Of a DNA stretch of 46,203 nt, positions 7,427 to 16,311 are shown one piece after another. A program made the translations under genes and the position numbers. How positions within the stretch are numbered: the first letter of the stretch is position 1; the number at the start of each line of letters is the position of its first letter. This DNA is from Larix sibirica (lineage: Eukaryota; Streptophyta; Pinopsida; Pinales; Pinaceae), in the NCBI GenBank assembly GCA_004151065.3, contig NWUY0300109873.1, positions 1 to 46,203 of the forward strand, in the 5' to 3' direction. The notes beneath the pieces are model-generated. The model searched no databases, was not told the origin of the DNA, and worked only from the letters and a program-made list of their open reading frames with translations.

Positions 7427-9339
7427 TGGCCCTACTAAGCTTCCAAAAACCAGCCGTAGCCGCAGTCCAAAAACACATCCGGATCAAGGCATCAAAGAAA
7501 TGGACAGGCCTTGATATTCATCCTCCGGTAGTCGTAAACGCCTCTGTATCGTCCGGAAAGTCAGTAATGATTGCCGAGCTTTCAAGGGAGATGATCGAGG
7601 CCGGAGTAATCAAGGGTAATCGCGTCAAGGTGCTGATCATCCAGCGCCAAGGCGAGCTTGCTGATCAGAATAGCCAAGCCGGTTGGGATATTGGCCTTAG
7701 CAATTCAATCTACAGCGCCGCGCTGAATGCCAAGTCGACTTACTACGACGCCGTATATGCAACCGAAGGCACGATTGCTCGTGCCCTGGATAAAGAATTC
7801 GGCAAGGATGGCTTCTTGCCTGATCTGATCTGCATTGATGAGTGCCACCAGCTTGGCTATGAGAATGAGGAATCGCAATATGTAAAAATCCTAATTCACT
7901 TCTATCTGATGAAAAAACATCTTCGCCTGGTAGGCTTTACTGGCTCGCCATTCCGGGATTCTGAAAGCATTATCGGCGACCTGTGGGATACGTTTGCCAG
8001 CATCGAGCGCCACGATCCATTCTACCCAGCTGGAGGCGTAGGCAACGGCACGATCAGCACGGAGTTCATGCTTGACCAAGGCTGGGTAACCCCGCCCCAA
8101 TTTGGCTGGCCTGCGCACGAGGAGGACGCCTACGATTTCAGCGGCCTTGAGGAAAAATACTCAGACGAAGATTTTGATGCGCGCACCTCGGACTTCAAAA
8201 AGCTGCTAACCATTATGGCTGAAGTCGTAGAGCGTACCAGAGACCGTATGGGCGCTTTGATCTTCGCGGGCACGCAGAAGCATACTCAGCAGGTGCAAAA
8301 GGCGCTGTCGATGCTTGGCGTGCCGGATACCGATATCGGCGTGATCATCGATAACACTGGTGACAAAGATCGAGCTGACATCCTTGGTCGTGCCAAGGAA
8401 ATGAAATGCAAGTTCGTGATCAATGTTGGTGTGTTGACTACAGGGGTTAACGTGCCTGCCTGGGACACCCTAGTTTTCCTGCGCCCCATCGGCTCGCTTG
8501 TGTTGCTAATCCAGGCAATCGGTCGCGTGCTGCGCCTGCTGTTCGGTGAAGGCACTCCAGGCATGGTGGAGCGCGATTCTCTAACATCTGAAGAGCGACA
8601 TGCCTTGATCGCGGCAAGCGATAAGCCATTTAGCCTAATCCTTGATTACGCTGGAGTCATGGACCGCCTTGGTCATCTCTACGAAAATCCGATTCTGGAG
8701 AAAGCCGAAAAGGAACACGCCAAGCAAAAGAACGAGCTGATTCAGTGCCCGGTTTGCCAGGCTGAGAACTCCATGCACGCCCGTCGATGCATCGGCACCG
8801 ATCACAAAGGCGCGCGATGCGAACATTTCTGGTCAAGCAAGCTTTGCCCTGATTGCGGCACAAAGAATGACATCGTGGCGCGCTCATGCAGGCACTGTCA
8901 TCGCGAGCTGATCGATCCAAACGAAAAGCTGACCGGCAAGCATTATACGGATAGCGATATTGGCTCCGTGGTATCCATGAAGCTATCGACTGGATCGGGC
9001 GGAAAGCTGATCGTTCAGTACGAGATGGAAAACGGTGACAGGCCTGCCGAGTTCTACTATCCGAATGCTGGAAATAATCGCACGGTGAACACTCGTGTCT
9101 GGTATCAGAATTTCGTGAAGGTGCATGTGCCTTCTCCTGGGTATCAGGGTCGCGCAAGGGCATTTACGGCGGCTAAGGCAGTGGAGTTGGCTGGTTGTTT
9201 TGGAATTCCAACGGCTATGGCCTATCGATGGAATGCGGAAAAAGGAAAATGGACTATTGGGCGCAAGGTTTTTAAATCGCAGCTCCAGGGTGTTAGCGGG
9301 GATGTTGCGGAGAATGAGGAAGTGGAGGTGGTTGAATGA
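7426..9339 (+). CDS. DECH-box superfamily 2 helicase with zinc ribbons
   Basis: A 637-residue protein. Walker A SVSSGKS at residues 40-46, motif II DECH at 138-141, motif III-like FTGSPFR at 171-177 and motif VI QAIGRVLR near 366-373 define an SF2 helicase. After the core come three cysteine pairs (CPVC, CPDC, CRHC) between about 440 and 490, forming zinc ribbons. A beta-rich C-terminal domain (DRPAEFYYPNAGNN...) ends the protein. It resembles the phage helicases that pair with nucleases in replication or recombination. The downstream neighbours (SLOG, VRR-NUC and RecE-like genes) support a DNA-processing role. Confidence 0.9.
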   Translation: MALLSFQKPAVAAVQKHIRIKASKKWTGLDIHPPVVVNASVSSGKSVMIAELSREMIEAGVIKGNRVKVLIIQRQGELADQNSQAGWDIGLSNSIYSAALNAKSTYYDAVYATEGTIARALDKEFGKDGFLPDLICIDECHQLGYENEESQYVKILIHFYLMKKHLRLVGFTGSPFRDSESIIGDLWDTFASIERHDPFYPAGGVGNGTISTEFMLDQGWVTPPQFGWPAHEEDAYDFSGLEEKYSDEDFDARTSDFKKLLTIMAEVVERTRDRMGALIFAGTQKHTQQVQKALSMLGVPDTDIGVIIDNTGDKDRADILGRAKEMKCKFVINVGVLTTGVNVPAWDTLVFLRPIGSLVLLIQAIGRVLRLLFGEGTPGMVERDSLTSEERHALIAASDKPFSLILDYAGVMDRLGHLYENPILEKAEKEHAKQKNELIQCPVCQAENSMHARRCIGTDHKGARCEHFWSSKLCPDCGTKNDIVARSCRHCHRELIDPNEKLTGKHYTDSDIGSVVSMKLSTGSGGKLIVQYEMENGDRPAEFYYPNAGNNRTVNTRVWYQNFVKVHVPSPGYQGRARAFTAAKAVELAGCFGIPTAMAYRWNAEKGKWTIGRKVFKSQLQGVSGDVAENEEVEVVE

Positions 9340-9683
9340 CTCGGATAATTGTTTGCGGAGGTAGGGGATACAAGAATCGAGAGCATATTTACGCCGTTCT
9401 CGATCACGTACATGACAAGCGCGTAATTTCTGAAATTATCCACGGGGATGCGTCAGGCGTAGATAAAATATCCGGCGACTGGGGAAGGTTGAACTCTGTA
9501 CGAGTTACGGCCTGCATGGCAGATTGGAAAACTAACGGAAGGGCTGCCGGACCTATAAGAAATCGCTTTATGCTCACCCTCAAGCCTGACGGGGTAGTAG
9601 CTTTTCCTGGCGGTGACGGTACAGCTGATATGTGCTCTCAGGCAGAAAAAGCCTCTATTACAGTTATGCGGATCAACGAATGA
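9336..9683 (+). CDS. DUF2493/YspA-like SLOG family protein
   Basis: A 115-residue Rossmann-like protein. The family signs are GGRGY near residue 8, HGDASGVD near 42, PIRNRFML near 72 and PDGVVAFPGGDGTADM near 83-98. These match the cpYpsA-related SLOG proteins, predicted to bind or sense nucleotide-type ligands. GGAGG lies nine bases before the ATG. It is wedged between a helicase and a nuclease with ATGA overlaps, so a nucleotide-sensing or anti-defence role is possible but inferred. Confidence 0.85.
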   Translation: MTRIIVCGGRGYKNREHIYAVLDHVHDKRVISEIIHGDASGVDKISGDWGRLNSVRVTACMADWKTNGRAAGPIRNRFMLTLKPDGVVAFPGGDGTADMCSQAEKASITVMRINE

Positions 9684-10090
9684 TCCGCATCTATGACAGC
9701 GGCTACCGAGGCGCGTGCAGAACTGAGCGCGCCGAACAGATCGACAGCATCAGCTGGGTCGATCACAATTTCCCTGAACGATCCACGCTTCTCTTCCATC
9801 CCGCCAACGAAGCAAAAGGCACTGCAAGCCACCACGCTCTACGCAAAAAGGAGGGCGTGCGTGGCGGCGTATCAGACATCATCGACCTGAATAACACGCC
9901 CTCATTCATTTGCGAGCTGAAGCGAAAGGATCGCACGAAGTCGGCATTGTCGCCGACACAGAAGACTTTTACCGCCGCCGCAGATGCAGCGGGGCACTTC
10001 GTTTGCGTGTGCTATGGCTTCGAACAATTCAAGCTTGCGTATAACGATTATATCGCATACCATGTCAAACAGCAGGTCATAAAGGCCTGA
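9680..10090 (+). CDS. VRR-NUC-like nuclease
   Basis: A 136-residue PD-(D/E)xK-type protein. The motifs are GGVSDIIDL near residue 60, ELKR near 75 and a following Gln/Thr helix (SPTQKTFTAAADAAGHFVCVC). VRR-NUC proteins are small Holliday-junction-type resolvases or helicase-linked nucleases in phages. It follows the helicase and SLOG genes with an ATGA overlap. The start at 9680 is preferred to an upstream in-frame start inside the SLOG gene. Confidence 0.75.
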   Translation: MIRIYDSGYRGACRTERAEQIDSISWVDHNFPERSTLLFHPANEAKGTASHHALRKKEGVRGGVSDIIDLNNTPSFICELKRKDRTKSALSPTQKTFTAAADAAGHFVCVCYGFEQFKLAYNDYIAYHVKQQVIKA

Positions 10091-10112
10091 TAGAAAATAG
10101 AGGGTGATGAGG

Positions 10113-10394
10113 ATGGCGACGATTGAGGAAATTGGTTTTTGCAAGCAGGTAATGGAGCTTGCGATGCGCATTACGGCTCAGGGCAAGGAAGGTTTTCATG
10201 TTGGTTACGTTGCTCATGTAGACGCTCTAGTTGTTCATCGGACTGATCAACCGGAAGGATGGACCTACAACGATCACTATATCTACCTTGGTGATAATCC
10301 TGCCACCGGCAAGGATTCCTTCTCTGAAATTTCAGCTCTGATTGAAGATATGAGCAAATTTCTCGAAACAGACGAAGACGGTATCCCACTATGA
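10113..10394 (+). CDS. small hypothetical protein
   Basis: A 93-residue soluble acidic protein beginning MATIEEIGFCKQVMEL. AGAGG nine bases upstream fits this ATG; another ATG at 10107 is too close to that site. No domain recognised. The next gene overlaps its stop. Confidence 0.55.
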   Translation: MATIEEIGFCKQVMELAMRITAQGKEGFHVGYVAHVDALVVHRTDQPEGWTYNDHYIYLGDNPATGKDSFSEISALIEDMSKFLETDEDGIPL

Positions 10395-10507
10395 CTCGCA
10401 CCCAAGCATTCAAGAAAGCAGAATTCCTGATTCGCAACGGCGTACAGGTCAAGGTTGGCGCTGATTTTGGCGTTTGGTATTGCGAGATTTTTAAGGTGGC
10501 GAAATGA
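10391..10507 (+). CDS. 38-residue hypothetical protein
   Basis: A short basic reading frame (MTRTQAFKKAEFLIRNG...). It starts in the stop of the preceding gene (ATGA) and ends in the start of the following lipoprotein gene (ATGA), so the coding frame closes this stretch without a gap. No family recognised. Confidence 0.55.
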   Translation: MTRTQAFKKAEFLIRNGVQVKVGADFGVWYCEIFKVAK

Positions 10508-10752
10508 AAAGACTGATCGTTGTTCTTTGTTTGGCCGTGGCGGCCGGTTGCACAGATCAAAGCGGAGCCGTTCAGGTTCTCACTGGTGCTGGCTATTCTC
10601 AAATCAAGATCACTGGATACAAGCCATTTTCTTGTTCAAAAGATGATGCCCAGTCGACAGGGTTTGAAGCTATCGGGCCTACAGGCATTAAAGTCTCCGG
10701 CTCGGTTTGCTCCGGTCTTATCTTCAAAAATCAGACAATCAGGTTTAATTGA
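10504..10752 (+). CDS. small secreted lipoprotein
   Basis: An 82-residue protein with a lipoprotein signal: positively charged MKR, a hydrophobic run, and the lipobox LAVAAGC with Cys near residue 16. The mature part has two further cysteines that could form a disulphide. An early-expressed phage lipoprotein is expected in the inner or outer membrane, where such proteins often block superinfection; that role is inference. Confidence 0.7.
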   Translation: MKRLIVVLCLAVAAGCTDQSGAVQVLTGAGYSQIKITGYKPFSCSKDDAQSTGFEAIGPTGIKVSGSVCSGLIFKNQTIRFN

Positions 10753-10754
10753 TT

Positions 10755-11570
10755 ATGAGCATCATCGAAAACCTACCATCAGCTGATTACTTCGCCTACG
10801 AAGCCGCAAGCAACTCAGGATTAAAGCTTGTTCGTCAGTCTGCGGCCCATTTCAAATACCGCGAGCAAGAAGACTACGACACTCGCGCAAAGCAGATTGG
10901 TACGGCTTTGCACATGGCTTTGCTTGAGCCTGATCAGTTCAGTCGTCACTACCTTATCGCTCAGTGTGATGATCGCCGTGATGCGCACTACCGTGGCTTA
11001 GCCAAGGATGCTGGTGGTGATCGAGTTCTTACCATCAGTGAACATCGTCGGCTGATCAATATGCAGGATCGAGCTTACGCCAATACTCGATTTAAGCGGC
11101 TAATGCAATCTCACGGCCGAAATGAACTGTCGGTATTCTCGGTAGATCCTGAAACCGGTGTACCAGTTAAATGCCGATTCGACCGTAAGCTCGACGGCAT
11201 GTCAGCACTGGATATCAAGAAGTGCCAAGATGCTCGCGGTTCTGAGTTCGTCAAGGCTATCAGCAATTACGGCTACTACATGCAGCTCGCTTTCTACCAG
11301 GCAGTGTGGAAGTGGGAAACTGGCGAGGATATTCCTGAATTCCCATTGGTGGCGATTGAAGAGAAGGCGCCGCACGGCGTTGTTCTGCATGATTTGGATG
11401 AGGTGGCGCTGATGCTTGGTCGTAAGCATTATCGAGAGGCGCTGAACACCTATGCGCGCTGCCTTGATTCTGGTGTGTGGCCTGGTTACGAGGATGAGTC
11501 AGAAGTGACCAGCGTGACCAATTGGGCGGCTGGTGAATTGATGGATGAGATGGGAGGGTTTGCAGAATGA
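10755..11570 (+). CDS. RecE/DUF3799-like exonuclease
   Basis: A 271-residue protein of the PD-(D/E)xK exonuclease type seen in RecE-like phage nucleases. Its N-terminus has the family's 'YxxxxxxSNSGLKLVRQSAAHFKYR' pattern around residues 12-38. GTALHMALLEPDQF is near 53-66, and the nuclease core VKCRFDRKLD...ALDIKKCQDAR is at 140-165. It would resect double-stranded DNA for strand annealing. The gene after it is coupled by ATGA and may be its partner. The ATG at 10755 is chosen over a TTG two codons upstream. Confidence 0.8.
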   Translation: MSIIENLPSADYFAYEAASNSGLKLVRQSAAHFKYREQEDYDTRAKQIGTALHMALLEPDQFSRHYLIAQCDDRRDAHYRGLAKDAGGDRVLTISEHRRLINMQDRAYANTRFKRLMQSHGRNELSVFSVDPETGVPVKCRFDRKLDGMSALDIKKCQDARGSEFVKAISNYGYYMQLAFYQAVWKWETGEDIPEFPLVAIEEKAPHGVVLHDLDEVALMLGRKHYREALNTYARCLDSGVWPGYEDESEVTSVTNWAAGELMDEMGGFAE

Positions 11571-12235
11571 CCATTACGCGTGAAGATTTTATGGGTACTA
11601 CCCAAGCAAAGAGCGACCAAATTAATTCCGCAGATCTTCTTGGCGGTCCACTAGTATGCCAAATCAACGACATCCAAATGACAGGCTCAGCAGAGCAGCC
11701 AATCAGCATCTACGTCGATGCGCATCCGCAACCATGGAAGCCATCAAAGACGTCTCGTCGAGTGCTGGCGGCCTGCTGGTCGGATGTTGACCCGTCTGAG
11801 TGGGTAGGGCGATTCGTCGTGCTGTATAACGACCCTACGGTCATGTGGGCAGGCAAGGCAGAGGGGGGAATTCGTTGCAGTCACCTGAGCCATATCAGTG
11901 AAAAGAAAACTATTATGGTTAATGCGACTCGCGGCAAAAAGGCTGCGCAAATCGTAGAGCCATACCATTCACAAGAGCAGGCGCCACAACAACCAACCTA
12001 CTGGCCTGATGACGCCTTCGAAAAGCAATTCAAGAAGGCTGAGCCGTTGCTTATCAGCGGCGAAAAAATGGCAGACGACGTAATCGTAGCTCTTGAGGGT
12101 AAGGCGCTACTCAGCGAGGGCCAGAAGGCTCGTCTGCGCAGATGTAAGGCCGAAGATCCTTTACCAGACGATGCGCATGTACCAACTGAAGATGGCGATC
12201 CATTTGGAGATCCATTCCAAGAGCAAGACCAATAA
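11567..12235 (+). CDS. conserved phage protein next to exonuclease
   Basis: A 222-residue protein. The N-terminal 130 residues follow a pattern frequent beside RecE-like nucleases: 'DLLGGP..C.I.DIQ...EQPI.IY', RRVLAACW, VLYNDPTVMWAGKAEGGIRCSHLSHI and MVNATRGKKA. The C-terminal 90 residues are acidic and low in complexity. Function unproven. Context suggests a recombination or single-strand DNA partner of the exonuclease. It is the last rightward gene and a strong terminator follows. Confidence 0.65.
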   Translation: MTITREDFMGTTQAKSDQINSADLLGGPLVCQINDIQMTGSAEQPISIYVDAHPQPWKPSKTSRRVLAACWSDVDPSEWVGRFVVLYNDPTVMWAGKAEGGIRCSHLSHISEKKTIMVNATRGKKAAQIVEPYHSQEQAPQQPTYWPDDAFEKQFKKAEPLLISGEKMADDVIVALEGKALLSEGQKARLRRCKAEDPLPDDAHVPTEDGDPFGDPFQEQDQ

Positions 12236-12237
12236 AA

Positions 12238-12262
12238 GAAGGGCGCCGATATGGCGCCCTTC
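12238..12262. terminator. bidirectional terminator between early and late regions
   Basis: GAAGGGCGCC and GGCGCCCTTC form a perfect ten-pair stem with a five-base loop. On the minus strand it is followed by TTTTATT and on the + strand by a weaker T-rich stretch. It separates the converging early operon and the leftward tail operon. Confidence 0.9.
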
Positions 12263-12263
12263 T

Positions 12264-12479
12264 TCATTCTGGCTTGTCTACAAGCTGCCATTTCCATCCG
12301 TTCCATTTGGGCCATTTGCTAAAAGTAACTTTTGGAGGAGCAAGCTCGTGACAGCCTGAAGGTATTAGCCAGCACCCTGGGTTTTGCGGATCTGGATCTG
12401 CGGCGGTCTCTCCAACATACATTTGGTCAGAATCCGTCTGGTATACGATTTTTTGTCCTGGGAATAATTTGATTGTCAT
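12264..12479 (-). CDS. probable tail fibre assembly protein
   Basis: A 71-residue protein immediately after the collar-domain fibre gene. The ending APPKV...WNGWKWQLVDKPE resembles the C-terminus of tail-fibre chaperones, which usually carry 'PP...W.W.L'. The position after a fibre gene, at the end of the tail operon, supports this. Family is inferred from pattern and place. Confidence 0.55.
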   Translation of the reverse strand: MTIKLFPGQKIVYQTDSDQMYVGETAADPDPQNPGCWLIPSGCHELAPPKVTFSKWPKWNGWKWQLVDKPE

Positions 12480-13321
12480 CAGTATTTAATCCAATAGTTT
12501 ACTGTTTTGTTTCTTGGCCTGGTTTCACTAGACGTTCTTGATACTAGAGATGTATCAATAGAAAGGTTGTAGATTTGCTGAGATACAGATGACGATGTTG
12601 TGTATTGACCATAAATACCTGTCGGGATGGTTGTTATAGCTCCAGATGCTGAACCGCCTCCCGCCGCCATCTGCACCCTTTCAAGCGTACCCCTTACAAC
12701 TTGAGAGGCGTCTGCCTGAGATGACCCAAATACCCTGGACTGATCTATGCCCCTGCCATCATCAAACCCTCTCAAAAATTCACCCCTAAAATCTGGAAGC
12801 CTGAATTGTAAACTTGTTTCTCCGCCAGTATTCCAGGTTGATCCTATTTGATTGAAAAGTCTTGGATATGATGATTTAAGAACGGCAGAACCATTGCACT
12901 TCAGCCACCCCACCGAAGGGATATTATTATGTGCGACAGCCTTCAAATCGCCCGCTTCATTTGCCGCAAAAAAAGATGATCCTACAAATCTCCAGAAGCC
13001 AGAGGTGCTTACTGGATTATTGCCCGTATTTGAAGCAACAATGCTTTCATAATAATTACCATCGCTGGCAAAAGTCGGAGCGCCAATTCCGTAAATAGCT
13101 TGTGGGTGATAGTCCATCACGCCATTTCTTTCTACGCCCTGCAGGGCGCTGTCAACGCGATTATGCCACCAGTTTTCTTGCCCTGCTGGCGGAGCATCTT
13201 TATCTAGACCGCCTTCCCATCCGGTTGTTTGGCGGGTATTGTCTGGCGTCTGAAATACCGTGCTGGAGTCTTGGGTTTCTACTCCTTGAGCCCAGCGTAC
13301 GTTAAATGGTTGCCTGGACAT
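12479..13321 (-). CDS. tail fibre with phage collar domain
   Basis: A 280-residue protein. The N-terminal half has a Trp-rich segment (GQENWWHNRVD) and a YYESIVASNTGNNP module like those in fibres that attach to the baseplate. The C-terminal half is a tail-collar domain: GWLKCNGSAV, then RLPDFRGEFLRGFDDGRGID, ending in RPRNKTVNYWIKY. It should form the distal fibre tip that contacts the host. It overlaps the DUF2612 gene by one base. Confidence 0.85.
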   Translation of the reverse strand: MSRQPFNVRWAQGVETQDSSTVFQTPDNTRQTTGWEGGLDKDAPPAGQENWWHNRVDSALQGVERNGVMDYHPQAIYGIGAPTFASDGNYYESIVASNTGNNPVSTSGFWRFVGSSFFAANEAGDLKAVAHNNIPSVGWLKCNGSAVLKSSYPRLFNQIGSTWNTGGETSLQFRLPDFRGEFLRGFDDGRGIDQSRVFGSSQADASQVVRGTLERVQMAAGGGSASGAITTIPTGIYGQYTTSSSVSQQIYNLSIDTSLVSRTSSETRPRNKTVNYWIKY

Positions 13322-13983
13322 TATTGTACGTCTCCCGGAAGCGTATAGTTCGCATAGTTAAAAATTCTAGAGCTTGCCGCTTCGATAGCATCAATATTTT
13401 TTGGAAGCACAAAATATGGCCTCAGCATAACCCCTTGAGGTCTTGGGATTATCTCAAAATTCTCAAGAAGGAATTTTGTATTTGCATCTGGCTCTTTTTC
13501 GAACCCTAGCTGAAATGACATATCCCCAAAATCAACCAGAGATGTTACGTCAAATCCTAGAATAAACTCAGTAAGTGTGACTATGCTGTCATAGCTGCAA
13601 TCACTTATGTTTCTTGCGATTTTTGCCTTTACCAATTTCCGATAAAGGTCATCGCTCAATGGTAGATCTTGAGTTTCGCTCCCGTCACCAATATATGGTG
13701 CTACGTTGTAATTTACATAGGAGGGATTACCCTGATATCCGAAAACCTGATAATCAGTAATTCTTACTATTGGGCGTACAATACCAACAATTCTACCAAT
13801 GATATTTAGAAGCTCATTGGTTGCGGTGTCAGGATTATAGCTCCTGAGCAAAATATCAAAAGATGGCTCAAAATTGCTATCTGCAAGCTCTGGAATTATT
13901 CTCAGCCACTTTGTAAATTTTGGCCTTCCTCGGTATTGGTTGACAATCCTTGATTCAGCTAGAGCCGAGCTATTCAGTGTCAT
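13321..13983 (-). CDS. DUF2612 baseplate protein
   Basis: A 220-residue protein following the baseplate J gene, in the place where DUF2612 proteins sit in small contractile tails. Characteristic are QYRGRPKFTKWLRIIPELAD near residue 16 and the FxxLLRSYNPDTATNELLNIIGRIVGI segment. In such baseplates it links the wedge ring to the fibre. It overlaps the J gene by four bases. Confidence 0.75.
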   Translation of the reverse strand: MTLNSSALAESRIVNQYRGRPKFTKWLRIIPELADSNFEPSFDILLRSYNPDTATNELLNIIGRIVGIVRPIVRITDYQVFGYQGNPSYVNYNVAPYIGDGSETQDLPLSDDLYRKLVKAKIARNISDCSYDSIVTLTEFILGFDVTSLVDFGDMSFQLGFEKEPDANTKFLLENFEIIPRPQGVMLRPYFVLPKNIDAIEAASSRIFNYANYTLPGDVQ

Positions 13984-15242
13984 GGCGCCACCACTACGAC
14001 GATATTATCTTCGTCGAAGGTTGCCAGTTGATTATATGCCGGAGTAATCGTTGCGGAACCTAGCGATCCAGCTGAGGTGCCTATGGTGATTGATGTGGCA
14101 TAGCTATCACCATATTGCCCAAGGATCTTGTTTACTGGAGTATACAGGCGACCTACAGGAACAACTTCACCAATATCATAGCCACCCTGGTTAAATCCGA
14201 TTGATGTATCTCCAGAGAACAAAGACTTTGTGGCGTCAGCAATAACGGCCTGAATAATCAGTTGATCTATGTTGCTTGGTAGCGTTCCCTTACGCTGAAT
14301 TTGAATATTTGCATAGATTGATAATGCCAGAGCACGCTGAAAAGTGAATGGGTTCTCAATTCCGGTTACTGGAGACGTAACGTAAACCAGCACGCCATTT
14401 GTGCCCGGAGGATCCACCCATGTTTCTGTCTGCTCATTCCAGCGCGGAAACATCCCACATCCTGGATTTTTCTTTTGGGAGATAGCTAGACCTATCTCGG
14501 CATCACTGCCGCCGTTGACTACTATTGCTATAGAGTGGCCGGGAATTCCATTCGCATCGGTGGTGTTTAGATAATTTTCATACACCTTAACCGATGTAAC
14601 TGTGGATACGGCGCCGACCTTGGCGGTCATGTTATCCAGGGAATTTGAGCCGTTAATTGATACGGATTCAGTTCTCCGGATGCGATATTCGGCATCGGTC
14701 TCTTCTGCTTGCCCCTGTGTGGCCGCCAGTGGGTTTGTCGCAGACGAAAGGCCGGGAGTCGGTGTGCCGATAACGGTAAGCTCTCCAGCCATAGCCGAAA
14801 CGCGACCCGGGGTGGTGCAGGTAACAAAGCCAGTTCCAGTGCCGCCACTGCCAATAACTATCGAGCTGTTTAAGGTCCAGGCCGTATTGTCGATCCGGCT
14901 ACGAATAACAGTTACTGTAGCTGGAATGATTGACGTAGGAACCCCGGTAAGAATTATAGGCGCGACAGAAAACGTGGCTAGCTGGCGTGGAATCCCGCTA
15001 ATGGCTCCGATGTCGTTGAGAGATTCTCCAACTGCGCTTGCCGGATCTTTGCTGCGATAGACTGCTACTAGAGTCTCATCAAGATTAGCCAAGGTCTCTG
15101 CGTCGGTACCATTCTTCTGCCCGTCCGGCGAGTCTGGATCGATATTCCAGGCCGGATCAATATTGAGCAGCTTGGTTTCTATCGCGCTCAGGTATTCATT
15201 TAAGCTGACGCCGACAATGCCTTGTGGAGTGACTCGTGCCAT
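13980..15242 (-). CDS. baseplate J-like protein
   Basis: A 420-residue protein of the Mu gp47/P2 J family, the main wedge component. Family features: an N-terminal SLNEYLSAIETKLL and an early SDPASAVGESLNDIGAISGIPR segment. Also seen are 'ETDAEYRIRRTESVSINGSNSLDNMTAKV', GIPGHSIAIVVNGG, and a C-terminal half with a repeated ring domain. It lies between gp25-like and DUF2612 genes, as in other compact baseplates. Confidence 0.9.
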   Translation of the reverse strand: MARVTPQGIVGVSLNEYLSAIETKLLNIDPAWNIDPDSPDGQKNGTDAETLANLDETLVAVYRSKDPASAVGESLNDIGAISGIPRQLATFSVAPIILTGVPTSIIPATVTVIRSRIDNTAWTLNSSIVIGSGGTGTGFVTCTTPGRVSAMAGELTVIGTPTPGLSSATNPLAATQGQAEETDAEYRIRRTESVSINGSNSLDNMTAKVGAVSTVTSVKVYENYLNTTDANGIPGHSIAIVVNGGSDAEIGLAISQKKNPGCGMFPRWNEQTETWVDPPGTNGVLVYVTSPVTGIENPFTFQRALALSIYANIQIQRKGTLPSNIDQLIIQAVIADATKSLFSGDTSIGFNQGGYDIGEVVPVGRLYTPVNKILGQYGDSYATSITIGTSAGSLGSATITPAYNQLATFDEDNIVVVVAP

Positions 15243-15625
15243 TAAATGGGCGCCTGTACGAAGGTGGTTTCGGACTCTTGTCCTGATTTGCTGATTGTAC
15301 CAGCTTGCACGGTAAGTAGGCGCGTAGGTAGATCGTAGTTGACTGCAAAAGCCGTCATTCCAGCCACTCCAGGCGCCAGCAAAATTCGGCGCCTAATGAC
15401 AGCCTCTCTACTTGCCGCCGTCCTGCTGTTCTTGCCCAGGATTCCTGGGGAGCCTTTCGTATCAAACCATGGCGTTCCAGCCTGGATATTAAGGAACCAC
15501 TCATTGGTGAACAGCTTGAGTCTTGTCCTGATGTTCTGTGCTACTTCGTATGCCGAGTATCCTGTAAGGAATTGCTCCCCGCTGGTTACGATATCTCCAG
15601 TTGAATCTAGTGCGCGAACAGTCAT
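15242..15625 (-). CDS. gp25/W-like baseplate wedge protein
   Basis: A 127-residue protein of the GPW/gp25 family. It has VAQNIRTRLKLFTNEWFLNIQAGTPWF near residues 28-55, matching the conserved lysozyme-like fold of gp25 proteins, and a C-terminal beta segment. It sits beside the J gene and would make the sheath-proximal wedge contact. Confidence 0.85.
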   Translation of the reverse strand: MTVRALDSTGDIVTSGEQFLTGYSAYEVAQNIRTRLKLFTNEWFLNIQAGTPWFDTKGSPGILGKNSRTAASREAVIRRRILLAPGVAGMTAFAVNYDLPTRLLTVQAGTISKSGQESETTFVQAPI

Positions 15626-16311
15626 ACAACTGGTACTCCGCTGATCTGGTTGCCAGCAGTTACGCCGGAGGTTCTGTGATTTACCAGGCTAATGTTTCCG
15701 GCAACTACATCCGTGGGCGAGGTCACCAATCCAGCCGGAGTGAACGTTACACCATTGATATTCACCGTGCCGTCAGCACCAATCCTGATATGTCCGGACG
15801 GGTTTTCTACGGCTACAGAACCATCGCCTTTTAGCCATGCGAATTGACCTCCGTCATTGCTTCTAAGCCTGATTCCGTCGTTTGCGAAGTTCTTAATGCA
15901 ACCGGGTATGGATCGGAAGCCGGGCACAAAATATGCGTCATCCTGACTAAATCTGCGGGGCTCAGATTTAACAGCTACGCCACCCTGGTCAACCCAAGAA
16001 TCAATACATTCCTGAGAGAAGAATAGGGCGCCTTCGGTGCCACGATCAATCTTGCACTCCAGTGTGCCACCGGTTCCGCCCCAGAAGTTTACAGGGACGT
16101 AGATGGTTGGGCTCCTATCTAGATGCTGGTCATCAGCCGTATGGAGCTTAAGGCCTATCTGAACCTGAGCCATTTGCGTGGCGGGATCAAAGGACAGCAC
16201 CTGACCTGGCACAGAAGTCTTCATGTTGTCCTTCATCCAATCGCTGAGTACAGCCTCGAGCATCGTGGTGAAAACGTTCTTCTTGTTGCCAAGCGGATCA
16301 TCAGCGCTCAT
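15622..16311 (-). CDS. baseplate spike with gp138-type N-terminal domain
   Basis: A 229-residue protein. The N-terminal segment (VPGQVLSFDPATQMAQVQIG) is an OB-like domain, PVNFWGGTGGTLECKIDRGTEGALFFSQECID is the typical phage central-spike sequence, and the end is glycine-rich beta. By family it is the membrane-puncturing spike of the contractile tail. Start overlaps the hub gene. Confidence 0.8.
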   Translation of the reverse strand: MSADDPLGNKKNVFTTMLEAVLSDWMKDNMKTSVPGQVLSFDPATQMAQVQIGLKLHTADDQHLDRSPTIYVPVNFWGGTGGTLECKIDRGTEGALFFSQECIDSWVDQGGVAVKSEPRRFSQDDAYFVPGFRSIPGCIKNFANDGIRLRSNDGGQFAWLKGDGSVAVENPSGHIRIGADGTVNINGVTFTPAGLVTSPTDVVAGNISLVNHRTSGVTAGNQISGVPVV

